A stretch of DNA of 64,000 bases from positions 1 through 64,000 of the forward strand of contig JBEVJC010000025.1 in assembly GCA_040510375.1 (NCBI GenBank). The letters are read 5' to 3'. This DNA is from JBEVJC01 sp040510375 (GTDB lineage Bacteria > Bacteroidota > Bacteroidia > Chitinophagales > Chitinophagaceae). The notes beneath the pieces were generated by a model, which was given only the letters and a program-made list of their open reading frames with translations, was not told where the DNA came from and searched no databases. Below are positions 46,024-54,253 of the stretch, one piece after another. Position 1 is the stretch's first letter. Each line of letters begins with the position of its first letter. Position numbers and translations under genes: made by a program.

Positions 46024-47364
46024 ATGATGGAACAAAAAATCAAGCAACAAACGATCAAAAAGCAAAACAACCAACAACAATTAAAAGGTAAACGAATCCT
46101 TGTTGCTACCATTTCTGCGGATGGACATTTCAACCCGCTAACGGGGCTTGGTAAGTATTTGCTGGAAGCTGGTGTCGAAATCCGCTGGTACACTTCCGGA
46201 ATCTACAGAGAGCGTTTGGAAAACCTGGGTATTCCACATTATCCGCTGGTTGCAGCGGGAGAATTGCATCCCCTCAACATAGATGAACTGCACCCTCAGC
46301 GAAAACTGATCACTGATGCCGGCGAAAAGGCAAATTTCGATATGACTTTATTAGGCGAGGTTTCCGTTGGATACCTGGAAGACATCATTCAAATAAGAAA
46401 GACATTCCCTTTTGACCTTGTCATCACTGACAGTATGTTTCCGGCAATACCATTGATTAAAGCAAAACTAAAACTGCCCGTTTTAGCAATAGGTATTATG
46501 CCACTTGCCGAACAATCCGTTGATACCGCTCCTTTTGGAACAGGTCTCTATCCACCGCAAAATGAAGAACAAGCAAAGGCTTATGCCGAGATGCGGGATA
46601 TTTTTAACAATGTTGTGCTCAAGGGATCCATCGAATCTTTCGCAGAGATTATGCAGCGTAATGGTCTTACTCCTTCAAATGTTTACATGTTCGACACGCT
46701 AGTAAGGCATGCCGATTTGTACCTGCAGATAGGCAGTCCTTCTTTTGAGTACAAGCGTAGCGACCTTGGTACGAATATCCGCTTTATCGGATCGTTACTG
46801 CCTTATACAAACCCTGTTAAGGGCAAAAAATGGTTTGATGAAAAAGTGAAAGATTATAATGATATAGTGTTGGTTACACAGGGAACAGTTGAGAGGGATA
46901 TCGACAAAATACTGGTACCAACACTTGAAGCGTTTAAAAATTCCAACACGCTGATTGTTGCTACAACCGGAGGTTGGCAGACAAAAGCGTTGCAGGAACG
47001 TTATCCATATGAAAATATGATCATTGAAGATTTTATCCCATTTGATGATGTAATGCAGTATGCTACTGTTTTCGTAACAAACGGTGGATATAGTGGCGCC
47101 TTGCTTGGCATCAAACACAAAATTCCGATGGTTGCTGCTGGTGTACATGAAGGCAAAAGCGAAATCTGTGCGCGTATCGGTTATTTCAGATATGGAATAA
47201 ACCTGAATACCGAAACTCCAACAGCAGATGCAATCAGGGATGCAGTAAATACTGTTATAAGTGATGCAAGTTATATGGATAATGTTGCAAAGCTTTCAGA
47301 CGAGATGCAGCATTATGATGCAAAAGAACTTTGTGTCGGTTATATTCTTGAACTGCTAAACTAA
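46024..47364 (+). CDS. UGT/MGT-family glycosyltransferase
   Basis: A 446-aa GT-B glycosyltransferase. The N-terminal domain opens after a Gln/Lys-rich leader with I-L-V-A-T-I-S-A-D-G-H-F-N-P-L, typical of GT1 acceptors. The C-terminal donor site has F-V-T-N-G-G-Y-S-G-A-L-L-G and P-M-V-A-A-G, matching the family's H/N-G-G motif, here with N in place of the usual His. Likely substrates are small lipophilic acceptors such as macrolides or sterols. Start is one of two adjacent Met. Confidence 0.9.
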   Translation: MMEQKIKQQTIKKQNNQQQLKGKRILVATISADGHFNPLTGLGKYLLEAGVEIRWYTSGIYRERLENLGIPHYPLVAAGELHPLNIDELHPQRKLITDAGEKANFDMTLLGEVSVGYLEDIIQIRKTFPFDLVITDSMFPAIPLIKAKLKLPVLAIGIMPLAEQSVDTAPFGTGLYPPQNEEQAKAYAEMRDIFNNVVLKGSIESFAEIMQRNGLTPSNVYMFDTLVRHADLYLQIGSPSFEYKRSDLGTNIRFIGSLLPYTNPVKGKKWFDEKVKDYNDIVLVTQGTVERDIDKILVPTLEAFKNSNTLIVATTGGWQTKALQERYPYENMIIEDFIPFDDVMQYATVFVTNGGYSGALLGIKHKIPMVAAGVHEGKSEICARIGYFRYGINLNTETPTADAIRDAVNTVISDASYMDNVAKLSDEMQHYDAKELCVGYILELLN

Positions 47365-48083
47365 AAGCCAGAAGATAGGTCCATTTTTATATACTTGTAA
47401 TGAACGCCTTTGCCATCACCCCCTCTCGATTCTTCATAGATCTTTAAAGCGATTGTTTTTTCATTTACCCAGGTCAGATCTTCAATGGACCAGTCTTTTG
47501 TATAAAACTTAAATGATGGGGTTATTCCATGCAAGCCCTTGCCTGAAAATACATTGAAAGCCTTAATTTCTGCCCTGTACGTATAGTAGTCGCCATAATC
47601 TGGCCCGTCATACGACGAACAGACCATCAATTGATTACATTCCGGGGAAATTAACATACTTAATATTCCCTGGTCATAATCTGAAGGCATGGGCATTATT
47701 CTGTTTGTGGCTTGTTCGGCAAGGTAGGTCTGGCATATTTCGTCACAATTGCTAACTACATAGATTCCCGAGCCGCTAATAAAATGCCCTGAATCAGTAG
47801 CGCATCCGCGTTTGTAGTTATCCTTATACGAGTTGAATTCTTTTTTAGAGATTGCCTTCACCACTGGTACAAGGTCTTTAAACAATGAGTCTTCATACCA
47901 TATCAGCGAGTCAGGTACAATGGTTTTTTTTACAACCTCCGGTTCACTGGTTGGCGGTTTTAATGTGTCCGCAACGAACGTTTTTGGTATAGTGTCAGCG
48001 TTGGGTTTATCGGGAGTCCGGCTCTTTTGATGGCATGCTGCCAGAACCAAAACGATGGCCAACAGGTAGAATGGTGATTTCAA
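47361..48083 (-). CDS. Putative lipoprotein
   Basis: A 240-aa protein with a lipoprotein signal peptide ending in L-A-A-C near residue 17. The start is TTG at 48083: an in-frame stop lies shortly upstream and no ATG precedes the lipobox. No domain recognised; the mature part is polar and strand-rich. Its stop overlaps the glycosyltransferase stop by 4 bases, convergent. Confidence 0.75.
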   Translation of the reverse strand: MKSPFYLLAIVLVLAACHQKSRTPDKPNADTIPKTFVADTLKPPTSEPEVVKKTIVPDSLIWYEDSLFKDLVPVVKAISKKEFNSYKDNYKRGCATDSGHFISGSGIYVVSNCDEICQTYLAEQATNRIMPMPSDYDQGILSMLISPECNQLMVCSSYDGPDYGDYYTYRAEIKAFNVFSGKGLHGITPSFKFYTKDWSIEDLTWVNEKTIALKIYEESRGGDGKGVHYKYIKMDLSSGF

Positions 48084-48179
48084 TGGGTATGATTATTTAT
48101 TTGTTGTCGCTGCTGCAGTTGTCTCTTTCATCTGGCCTCTAACATATAAATATCTAATATTAGTTGCAACACCAACAAC

Positions 48180-48211
48180 AAAAAAGCCCTGCAGTCAACG
48201 ACTACAAGGCT
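48180..48211 (-). terminator. Terminator of the tRNA-Leu gene
   Basis: A 12-bp stem (arms 48211-48200 and 48196-48185 on the minus strand, two or three G-T wobbles) with a 3-base loop, followed by a T run. It lies 17 bases past the tRNA. Confidence 0.9.
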
Positions 48212-48228
48212 TCTTTATTTTAATTACG

Positions 48229-48312
48229 TGCCCAGGACTGGATTCGAACCAGCACACCGTTACCGGCGCTGCCACCTGAAGACAGTGCGTCTACCAATTT
48301 CGCCACCTAGGC
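48229..48312 (-). tRNA. tRNA-Leu(CAG)
   Basis: Reading the minus strand, the 7-bp acceptor stem GCCTAGG/CCTGGGC, D-loop with TTGGTAGA, anticodon stem CTGTC/GGCAG, anticodon loop TTCAGGT (anticodon CAG), a long class II variable arm and the T-arm GGTTCGAATCC are all present. 84 bases with discriminator A. The 3' CCA is not encoded, so the CCA-adding enzyme at 51116-52555 would have to supply it. Confidence 0.96.
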
Positions 48313-48382
48313 AGGTTTTAAAGCGGCAGCAAAGATAAGGGAAAAGCCTTCAGAAAAACCAGCGAAACCGGAAGAAATATTT

Positions 48383-49198
48383 CTAAACGCTCACATTAAA
48401 TTCACGCAACGATTCATTCAGACTGGTCTTCAGATCAGTGCTTGCTTTGCGCTGTCCGATGATCAGTGCACAAGGCACCTGGTATTCACCGGCCGGGAAC
48501 TTTTTGGTATAACTACCCGGGATCACTACGCTGCGCGCTGGTACCCTGCCTTTATATTCAACAGGTGAAGACCCTGTTACATCAATGATCTTCGTTGATT
48601 GCGTTATCACCACATTGGCACCAAGTACCGCTTCTTTTTCCACCCGCACACCTTCCACTACAATTGACCTGCTGCCAAGAAAACAACCATCCTCAATAAT
48701 TACCGGTGCTGCCTGCAACGGTTCCAGCACGCCGCCAATTCCAACACCTCCGCTGAGATGCACGCCTTTACCAATCTGCGCGCAACTGCCAACGGTTGCC
48801 CAGGTATCCACCATGGTGCCTTCGTCCACATACGCGCCGATGTTCACATACGATGGCATCAGCACTACATTCTTCGCCAGGAAACAACCATAACGGGCAG
48901 TGGCAGGAGGAACCGCACGTACACCCTGGTCCTTAAAATTGCTTTTAAGCGTCATCTTATCATAGAATTCGAAAGGCCCGACCGACCATGTCTTCATTGC
49001 CTGGATCCCGAAATACATCAGGATGGCCTGTTTCACCCATTCATTCACCACCCAGTTATCAGCACCTTCCACCGGTGGTTCGGCAACCCTCAACAGACCC
49101 CGGTCAATTTGTTCAATTGTACTTCTCACAGCTTCACTATACGACTCATCTTTCAATAACTCCCGGTTTTCCCAGGCCTTTACAATCAGTTCTTTCAT
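48383..49198 (-). CDS. dapD: 2,3,4,5-tetrahydropyridine-2,6-dicarboxylate N-succinyltransferase
   Basis: A 271-aa DapD, acting in the succinylase branch of lysine and diaminopimelate synthesis. The left-handed beta-helix hexapeptide repeats are clear (for example V-L-M-P-S-Y-V-N-I-G-A-Y-V-D-E-G-T and I-G-K-G-V-H-L-S-G-G-V-G-I-G-G-V). The start MKELIVKAWENR at 49198 is the family N-terminus; the open frame beyond it is noncoding overlap with the next gene region. Divergent from the GT4 gene. Confidence 0.96.
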   Translation of the reverse strand: MKELIVKAWENRELLKDESYSEAVRSTIEQIDRGLLRVAEPPVEGADNWVVNEWVKQAILMYFGIQAMKTWSVGPFEFYDKMTLKSNFKDQGVRAVPPATARYGCFLAKNVVLMPSYVNIGAYVDEGTMVDTWATVGSCAQIGKGVHLSGGVGIGGVLEPLQAAPVIIEDGCFLGSRSIVVEGVRVEKEAVLGANVVITQSTKIIDVTGSSPVEYKGRVPARSVVIPGSYTKKFPAGEYQVPCALIIGQRKASTDLKTSLNESLREFNVSV

Positions 49199-49261
49199 TT
49201 GATTAGTTTGTACAAAAATACGCAATGAATTTGATCTTAATTTTTCCCACCTTTGCTTTGT

Positions 49262-50419
49262 ATGAATATAGGTTTCGATGCCAAGAGAGCGTACCATAAT
49301 AACACAGGGTTGGGATATTACAGTCGCACCCTTGTTCGTTTGCTGGCTGATCACTACCCCGAAAACAGGTATTATCTTTTTAACCCGAAACATAAGGCGG
49401 GTTACTCATTTGATCCCACCATTTTTAAAGAGATCAATCCATCTGGTTTTTTATCCCGGCTGTTTCCATCAGCCTGGCGCAGCAGCTGGGTTACATCGGA
49501 TCTGAAAAGTCACCATATCGATCTGTACCACGGACTGAGTCACGAGATTCCAATGGGCATCAGCAAGACCAGCACCAGGTCCGTAGTTACTATCCACGAC
49601 CTGATTCACGAACGGTTCCCCGAACAATACAAAGCAATCGACCGGCGGATTTATACCAGTAAATACAAATATGCCTGTAAACATGCAGATCATATAATCG
49701 CCATCAGCGAACAAACCAGGCGCGACCTGATAGAATTTTATAAGACTCCACCCGAAAAGGTCACGGTTTGTTACCAGAGCTGCTCGCCCTTATTTGGTAT
49801 CATGTCCAGCAGGGAGGACCGGTCAAGAATCCGCGCCAAATACAATCTGCCCAACGAGTTTTTCCTTTCAGTGGGTACCATCAATGATCGCAAGAACCTC
49901 CTGAACGTATGTAAGGCCATGTTCCTGCTGCGCGATGAAGTGAAAGTACCCCTCGTTATTATCGGCAGGGGCTCTGGTGCATACTATACCAGTGTAAAAG
50001 ATTTTATCCTGCAGCACCATCTGGAAAAACGGATCATTTTTCTTTCGGAAGATGAGAAGGCAAAAACGGACAGGACCTGGCTGGTTACCGAAGACATGCC
50101 CGTCATCTACCAACTGGCAACTGCCATGGTGTATCCATCCTTCTTTGAAGGTTTTGGTGCACCAATCATGGAAGCCCTTTGGAGCCAGCTTCCGGTGATC
50201 ACCTCCAATGTGTCCTGCATGCCCGAAATAGGCGGTGATGCTGCATTGTATGTACACCCCGCGAGTTCGGTAGAAATCGCTGAAGCAATGAAAAATGTAT
50301 ATACCGATGAATCGCTCCGGCAGAGTATGAAGATCAAGGGCATTGTTCATGCACTTGGATTTACACCGGAAAAATATGCCGCATCGGTTATGGACGTTTA
50401 TAAACTGATCACCTCATAA
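49262..50419 (+). CDS. GT4-family glycosyltransferase
   Basis: A 385-aa GT-B enzyme. M-N-I-G-F-D-A-K-R-A-Y-H-N-N-T-G-L-G at the start and, in the C-terminal half, F-F-E-G-F-G-A-P-I-M-E-A-L (residues ~295-307) with the E-x7-E retaining motif, mark it as GT4. It likely transfers a sugar from a nucleotide donor during surface polysaccharide synthesis. ATG at 49262; three earlier codons are open but start with TTG. Confidence 0.92.
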   Translation: MNIGFDAKRAYHNNTGLGYYSRTLVRLLADHYPENRYYLFNPKHKAGYSFDPTIFKEINPSGFLSRLFPSAWRSSWVTSDLKSHHIDLYHGLSHEIPMGISKTSTRSVVTIHDLIHERFPEQYKAIDRRIYTSKYKYACKHADHIIAISEQTRRDLIEFYKTPPEKVTVCYQSCSPLFGIMSSREDRSRIRAKYNLPNEFFLSVGTINDRKNLLNVCKAMFLLRDEVKVPLVIIGRGSGAYYTSVKDFILQHHLEKRIIFLSEDEKAKTDRTWLVTEDMPVIYQLATAMVYPSFFEGFGAPIMEALWSQLPVITSNVSCMPEIGGDAALYVHPASSVEIAEAMKNVYTDESLRQSMKIKGIVHALGFTPEKYAASVMDVYKLITS

Positions 50420-50491
50420 ATATAAAAACCGGCCTGTAAAAATGTTTAACTGATCGGTCTCAATTATTACCAATCAGTCCACCAATAATTA

Positions 50492-51061
50492 ATGGAGAAT
50501 TTCGAAACCGATATCGATGAATGTCTGAAGGTGCTGCATGCAGGCGGACTGATCCTTTATCCCACCGATACCGTCTGGGGTATCGGGTGTGATGCCACAA
50601 ACCCAACAGCTGTACAGCGAATCTATCACCTCAAACAACGTGCAGCTACCAATGCCATGATTGTACTGGTGACCGAAATCCGGGATGTACTTAAATACGT
50701 GGCCGCGGTTGACCTGAGCCTGTTCGACTACCTTGATAAAACAGACCGGCCCACCACGGTTGTTTATAATGGAGCAATCGGACTTGCCCAAAACCTGCTG
50801 GCCGCTGATGGAAGCATCGGCATCCGTATTTGCAAAGACCCGTTCTGCCGCACCCTGATTAAACGATTCCGGAAACCCATCGTTTCTACTTCTGCCAACC
50901 TCTCGGGACAACCATCACCGGCCCTGTTTTCGGGTATCGGTCAACAGATCAAAGCGGGAGTAGATTATATAGTCCAACACCGGCAGCAGGACACCCATAC
51001 AGCTTCGCCTTCGTCGGTGATCCGCTGGGACAATGGTTCGGTCGTTATCCTGCGGCCCTGA
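50492..51061 (+). CDS. L-threonylcarbamoyladenylate synthase (Sua5/YrdC/YciO family)
   Basis: A 189-aa YrdC-fold protein that makes threonylcarbamoyl-AMP for t6A37 on ANN-decoding tRNAs. Motifs are Y-P-T-D-T-V-W-G near residues 25-32, the L-K-x-R segment, and S-T-S-A-N-L-S-G-Q near 130-138. It lacks the extra Sua5 domain. The next genes also act on tRNA. Confidence 0.93.
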   Translation: MENFETDIDECLKVLHAGGLILYPTDTVWGIGCDATNPTAVQRIYHLKQRAATNAMIVLVTEIRDVLKYVAAVDLSLFDYLDKTDRPTTVVYNGAIGLAQNLLAADGSIGIRICKDPFCRTLIKRFRKPIVSTSANLSGQPSPALFSGIGQQIKAGVDYIVQHRQQDTHTASPSSVIRWDNGSVVILRP

Positions 51062-51099
51062 CATTTCAACCTGCCGGCTCCCATCACCGGTGATCCTCT

Positions 51100-51107
51100 T
51101 ATCTTTG
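51100..51107 (+). promoter_or_regulatory. Possible -7 promoter element upstream of the CCA gene
   Basis: TATCTTTG matches TAnnTTTG and lies 8 bases before the ATG at 51116, so a transcript from it would be nearly leaderless. No clear -33 TTG. Confidence 0.35.
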
Positions 51108-51115
51108 CCGCTTTC

Positions 51116-52555
51116 ATGAAGATAACCTTTACCAATTTCGAACAGGAAATCCTGCAAAAAGTCGCATCAGCCGCATCCCAACTAAATGTGGAAGCCTACC
51201 TGATCGGAGGTTTTGTGCGCGATAAACTGATTGGTCGCCCAACCAAGGATATGGATATCGTCACTACCGGCGATGGGATCGAACTGGCTCATTCCGTAGC
51301 CGCACAGATCACCGTACCAACCCAGGTTAACTTCTTTAAAAATTTTGGTACCGCCCAGATCCGTGTTATGGACCCCGCTGATCAGTCCTGGCTGGATGTT
51401 GAATTCGTTGGAGCCCGTAAGGAAAGCTACCGGGCTGAATCACGCAAACCTGATGTGTTACCGGGTACTATTGAGGACGACCAGAACAGGCGCGACTTCA
51501 CCATCAACGCAATGGCCATTAGTCTTAACAAAGAGAGTTATGGTGAACTGGTGGATCCCTTCAACGGAGAACACGACCTTCATCATAAACTGATCCGCAC
51601 ACCGCTGGAACCCGCCACCACCTTCAGCGATGATCCACTGCGTATGATGCGGGCAATTCGTTTTGCCTCCCAACTTGGATTTTATATCGATGAACCTGCC
51701 CTTGAAGCAATCAGTGATATGGCAGAACGGATCAGGATCATTTCGCAGGAACGGATCACAGATGAACTGAATAAGATTGTATCATCAGCAAAACCATCAG
51801 TTGGTTTCGAGCTGCTCTTCCGCACCGGACTTCTGCATATAATTTTCCCCCCGATGGTGGAACTGGCAGGTGCTGAATACAAGGACGGACACGGACACAA
51901 AGACAATTTCACCCATACCCTGCAGGTGCTGGATAATGTGGCCCGCAACAGTAACGATCTCTGGCTCCGCTGGGCGGCCATTCTTCATGATATTGCAAAA
52001 CCTGCCACCAAACGTTTTGAAGAGGGCCATGGGTGGACCTTTCACGGCCATGAGGTAGTGGGTGGACGAATGGTGCCAAAAATCTTCGCCAAACTCAAAC
52101 TGCCACAACATGAGGAAATGCGGTTTGTCCGTAAACTTGTGGAACTGCACCTGCGACCCATCAGTCTTACCAAGGAAAATATCACCGACTCGGCAATCCG
52201 TCGCCTGCTTTTTGATGCGGGCAACGATTTTGATTCCCTGATGATCCTTTGTGATGCAGACATCACTTCCAAAAACAAACAGAAAGTAAAACGATACCAG
52301 GAAAATTTCCAGCTGGTACGCCAGCGATGCCGCGAAGTGGAGGAAAGCGACCAGATCCGTAACTGGCAACCCCCGGTCGACGGGGCCATGATCATGGAAA
52401 TGTTCGGTCTTACCCCTTCCAAACCGGTGGGCATTTTGAAAGATTCATTAAAAGACGCCATCCTCGACGGGCAGATACCCAATAACCGGGATGCAGCCAT
52501 CAGCTTCCTTCAGCAGAAGGCAGCCGAAATGGGTTTAAATATAAAGAAGTTGTAA
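51116..52555 (+). CDS. cca: CCA tRNA nucleotidyltransferase with HD domain
   Basis: A 479-aa class II nucleotidyltransferase. G-G-F-V-R-D near residues 31-36 and the D-M-D-I-V metal carboxylates near 45-49 form the head. R-R-D-F-T-I-N-A-M-A follows, then the RNA-binding neck. An HD domain (H-T-L-Q-V-L, L-H-D-I-A-K-P near 265-295) could trim or phosphatase 2',3'-cyclic ends. It adds CCA to tRNAs such as the tRNA-Leu here whose gene lacks it. Confidence 0.93.
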   Translation: MKITFTNFEQEILQKVASAASQLNVEAYLIGGFVRDKLIGRPTKDMDIVTTGDGIELAHSVAAQITVPTQVNFFKNFGTAQIRVMDPADQSWLDVEFVGARKESYRAESRKPDVLPGTIEDDQNRRDFTINAMAISLNKESYGELVDPFNGEHDLHHKLIRTPLEPATTFSDDPLRMMRAIRFASQLGFYIDEPALEAISDMAERIRIISQERITDELNKIVSSAKPSVGFELLFRTGLLHIIFPPMVELAGAEYKDGHGHKDNFTHTLQVLDNVARNSNDLWLRWAAILHDIAKPATKRFEEGHGWTFHGHEVVGGRMVPKIFAKLKLPQHEEMRFVRKLVELHLRPISLTKENITDSAIRRLLFDAGNDFDSLMILCDADITSKNKQKVKRYQENFQLVRQRCREVEESDQIRNWQPPVDGAMIMEMFGLTPSKPVGILKDSLKDAILDGQIPNNRDAAISFLQQKAAEMGLNIKKL

Positions 52556-52566
52556 ATTTGAAATCT

Positions 52567-53127
52567 ATGGCTATTCTTAAGTTCCGGATCTATTTCGAGG
52601 AAGATGAAAGTATTTATCGTGACATCGTGATCCGTCATACCCAGACGTTTCGCGACCTGCATGACAGCATCCTGAAGGCATACGAATTCGATAATAAACA
52701 CAAGGCTACCTTTTACCGCAGTAATGATCACTGGCAGCGCGGCCGTGAAATCAGTCTCGAAAGATACGATAAGGACTACAAGGCAGAACCCCTGCTAATG
52801 GAAGAAACCAGTATCGGCTCCGAGATCCGTGACCCCAACCAGAAATTTATCTACGTTTACGATTTTGTAAAAAACTGGTCGTTCCTGGTAGAACTGATCA
52901 ATGTGTCCAAAGAAGAGAACCCCCGGGTGAGTTATCCTTCCATGGTCCGCACCGAAGGCATCGCACCAAGCCAGTACGGAACAAAGGGACTACTCGGCGA
53001 AAAGTTCGCCGACGTGGAAGAGAAATATGATCTCACCCTTGGCGCTGATGGATTTGGAGAGAAAAGCGAAGACGGAGAGGATTTTGGCACCGAAGAAATA
53101 ACTGAAACTCCTGAAGAGGATGTTTAA
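52567..53127 (+). CDS. Plasmid pRiA4b ORF-3-like protein
   Basis: A 186-aa protein of the pRiA4b ORF-3 family: I-Y-F-E-E-D-E-S-I-Y-R-D-I near the start, T-F-R-D-L-H-D-S-I, and K-A-T-F-Y-R-S-N-D are the conserved strand-helix elements; acidic tail. Despite the name it is not a mobile gene here. Function unknown. Its final codons were duplicated downstream (see 53101-53220). Confidence 0.82.
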   Translation: MAILKFRIYFEEDESIYRDIVIRHTQTFRDLHDSILKAYEFDNKHKATFYRSNDHWQRGREISLERYDKDYKAEPLLMEETSIGSEIRDPNQKFIYVYDFVKNWSFLVELINVSKEENPRVSYPSMVRTEGIAPSQYGTKGLLGEKFADVEEKYDLTLGADGFGEKSEDGEDFGTEEITETPEEDV

Positions 53128-53220
53128 AAGCCGCACTGACCAGCCGGGCGGTCAGTAATCACAGAAACCCCTGAATAGGACGTTTAAAAGACGCACTGAT
53201 CGCCATAGTGGTCAGTATTA
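53101..53220 (+). repeat. Imperfect 60-bp tandem duplication
   Basis: Bases 53101-53160 and 53161-53220 are aligned with no gaps and agree at about 46 of 60 positions. The unit contains the last 9 codons (with stop) of the pRiA4b-like gene plus a hairpin (CTGACC with GGTCAG, or CTGATC with GGTCAG in copy two, where a wobble keeps pairing). In copy two the coding tail has a TAG in place of a Glu codon. Confidence 0.9.
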
Positions 53221-53223
53221 ACC

Positions 53224-54141
53224 ATGACCCCTGATTTCCCACAAAAGACTGTGATCATTATCGCCGGACCTACTGCCGTGGGTAAGACTTCCATCGCAGT
53301 CGACCTGGCCCTGGACTTAAATACCGAGATCATTTCGGCCGATAGCCGTCAGTGTTACCGTGAACTGGATATCGGTGTGGCAAGACCTTCACCCGAAGAA
53401 CTGGCCGCTGTTCCCCATCATTTTATAGCCAGCCATTCTATCCATGAAGAAATTAATGCGGCTGGTTTTGAAAAATATGCCCTGGAGAAAGTGAATGAGC
53501 TGTTTAAAAAAAAGAATACCGTTGTGATGGCAGGCGGCACCGGACTGTATATAAAAGCTTTTACCGACGGCCTTGACCCCGTTCCACAGGTGAGCTCCGA
53601 AATCAGGCAGGAGATCGCCTCAGCCTATGATTCAGGCGGGATGGAATGGCTTCACGCGGAGTTGACCAGGACCGATCCTCAGTTCGCCTCAAAAGGCGAA
53701 ATGATGAACCCCCAACGGATGAAACGTGCATTGGAAGTGATCCGTGCCACCGGCACCTCCATCCTTGAATTCCAGAAGGGTGCATCCGCTGCGCGTGATT
53801 TCCGGATAGTTAAGACTGCTATCGGACTTCCCCGCGAAGTACTGAACAAAAGAATCAATGAACGTGTTGAGCAAATGATGGCAAAAGGTCAGTTACAGGA
53901 AGCGCAAGGTTTGATGCCCTTTAAACATCTAAATGCCTTGCGGACGGTTGGTTACACTGAATTATTTGATTATCTGGATGGAAAAACCTCACTGGAAGAA
54001 GCAGTTGCACTTATATCACAACATACAAGGCAGTACGCTAAACGACAGATGACCTGGTTTAAAAAAGATCCGGGTATTACCTGGTTCACCCCCTCTGAAG
54101 GAAAATCCCTCCGGGAATTGGTTAACAGTCCCGGTAAGTAA
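53224..54141 (+). CDS. miaA: tRNA dimethylallyltransferase
   Basis: A 305-aa MiaA, which adds dimethylallyl to A37 of UNN-decoding tRNAs. P-loop A-G-P-T-A-V-G-K-T-S near residues 13-22, I-S-A-D-S-R-Q-C-Y and the M-A-G-G-T-G-L-Y-I-K-A segment, with the C-terminal A-K-R-Q-M-T-W-F, are diagnostic. Full length. Together with the YrdC and CCA genes it makes a tRNA-maturation group. Confidence 0.96.
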   Translation: MTPDFPQKTVIIIAGPTAVGKTSIAVDLALDLNTEIISADSRQCYRELDIGVARPSPEELAAVPHHFIASHSIHEEINAAGFEKYALEKVNELFKKKNTVVMAGGTGLYIKAFTDGLDPVPQVSSEIRQEIASAYDSGGMEWLHAELTRTDPQFASKGEMMNPQRMKRALEVIRATGTSILEFQKGASAARDFRIVKTAIGLPREVLNKRINERVEQMMAKGQLQEAQGLMPFKHLNALRTVGYTELFDYLDGKTSLEEAVALISQHTRQYAKRQMTWFKKDPGITWFTPSEGKSLRELVNSPGK

Positions 54142-54253
54142 GTTCGGAAGAAGTAAAACCTCCTGCAGGCCGGATTAAATACCGTCCGCCCCCAATCTGA
54201 TTGCCGCCATTTTTAATTACCACCTAATAAGCCACTGGCTTAAAAACTGTAAC

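Noticed and set aside
45749..46027. 92-aa plus-strand ORF before the glycosyltransferase
   Set aside because: No domain, no start signal, and it runs over the promoter region and first codon of the next gene.
52567..53220. Mobile element around the pRiA4b ORF-3-like gene
   Set aside because: No transposase, no terminal inverted repeats; the tandem repeat is local and the family is common in chromosomes.
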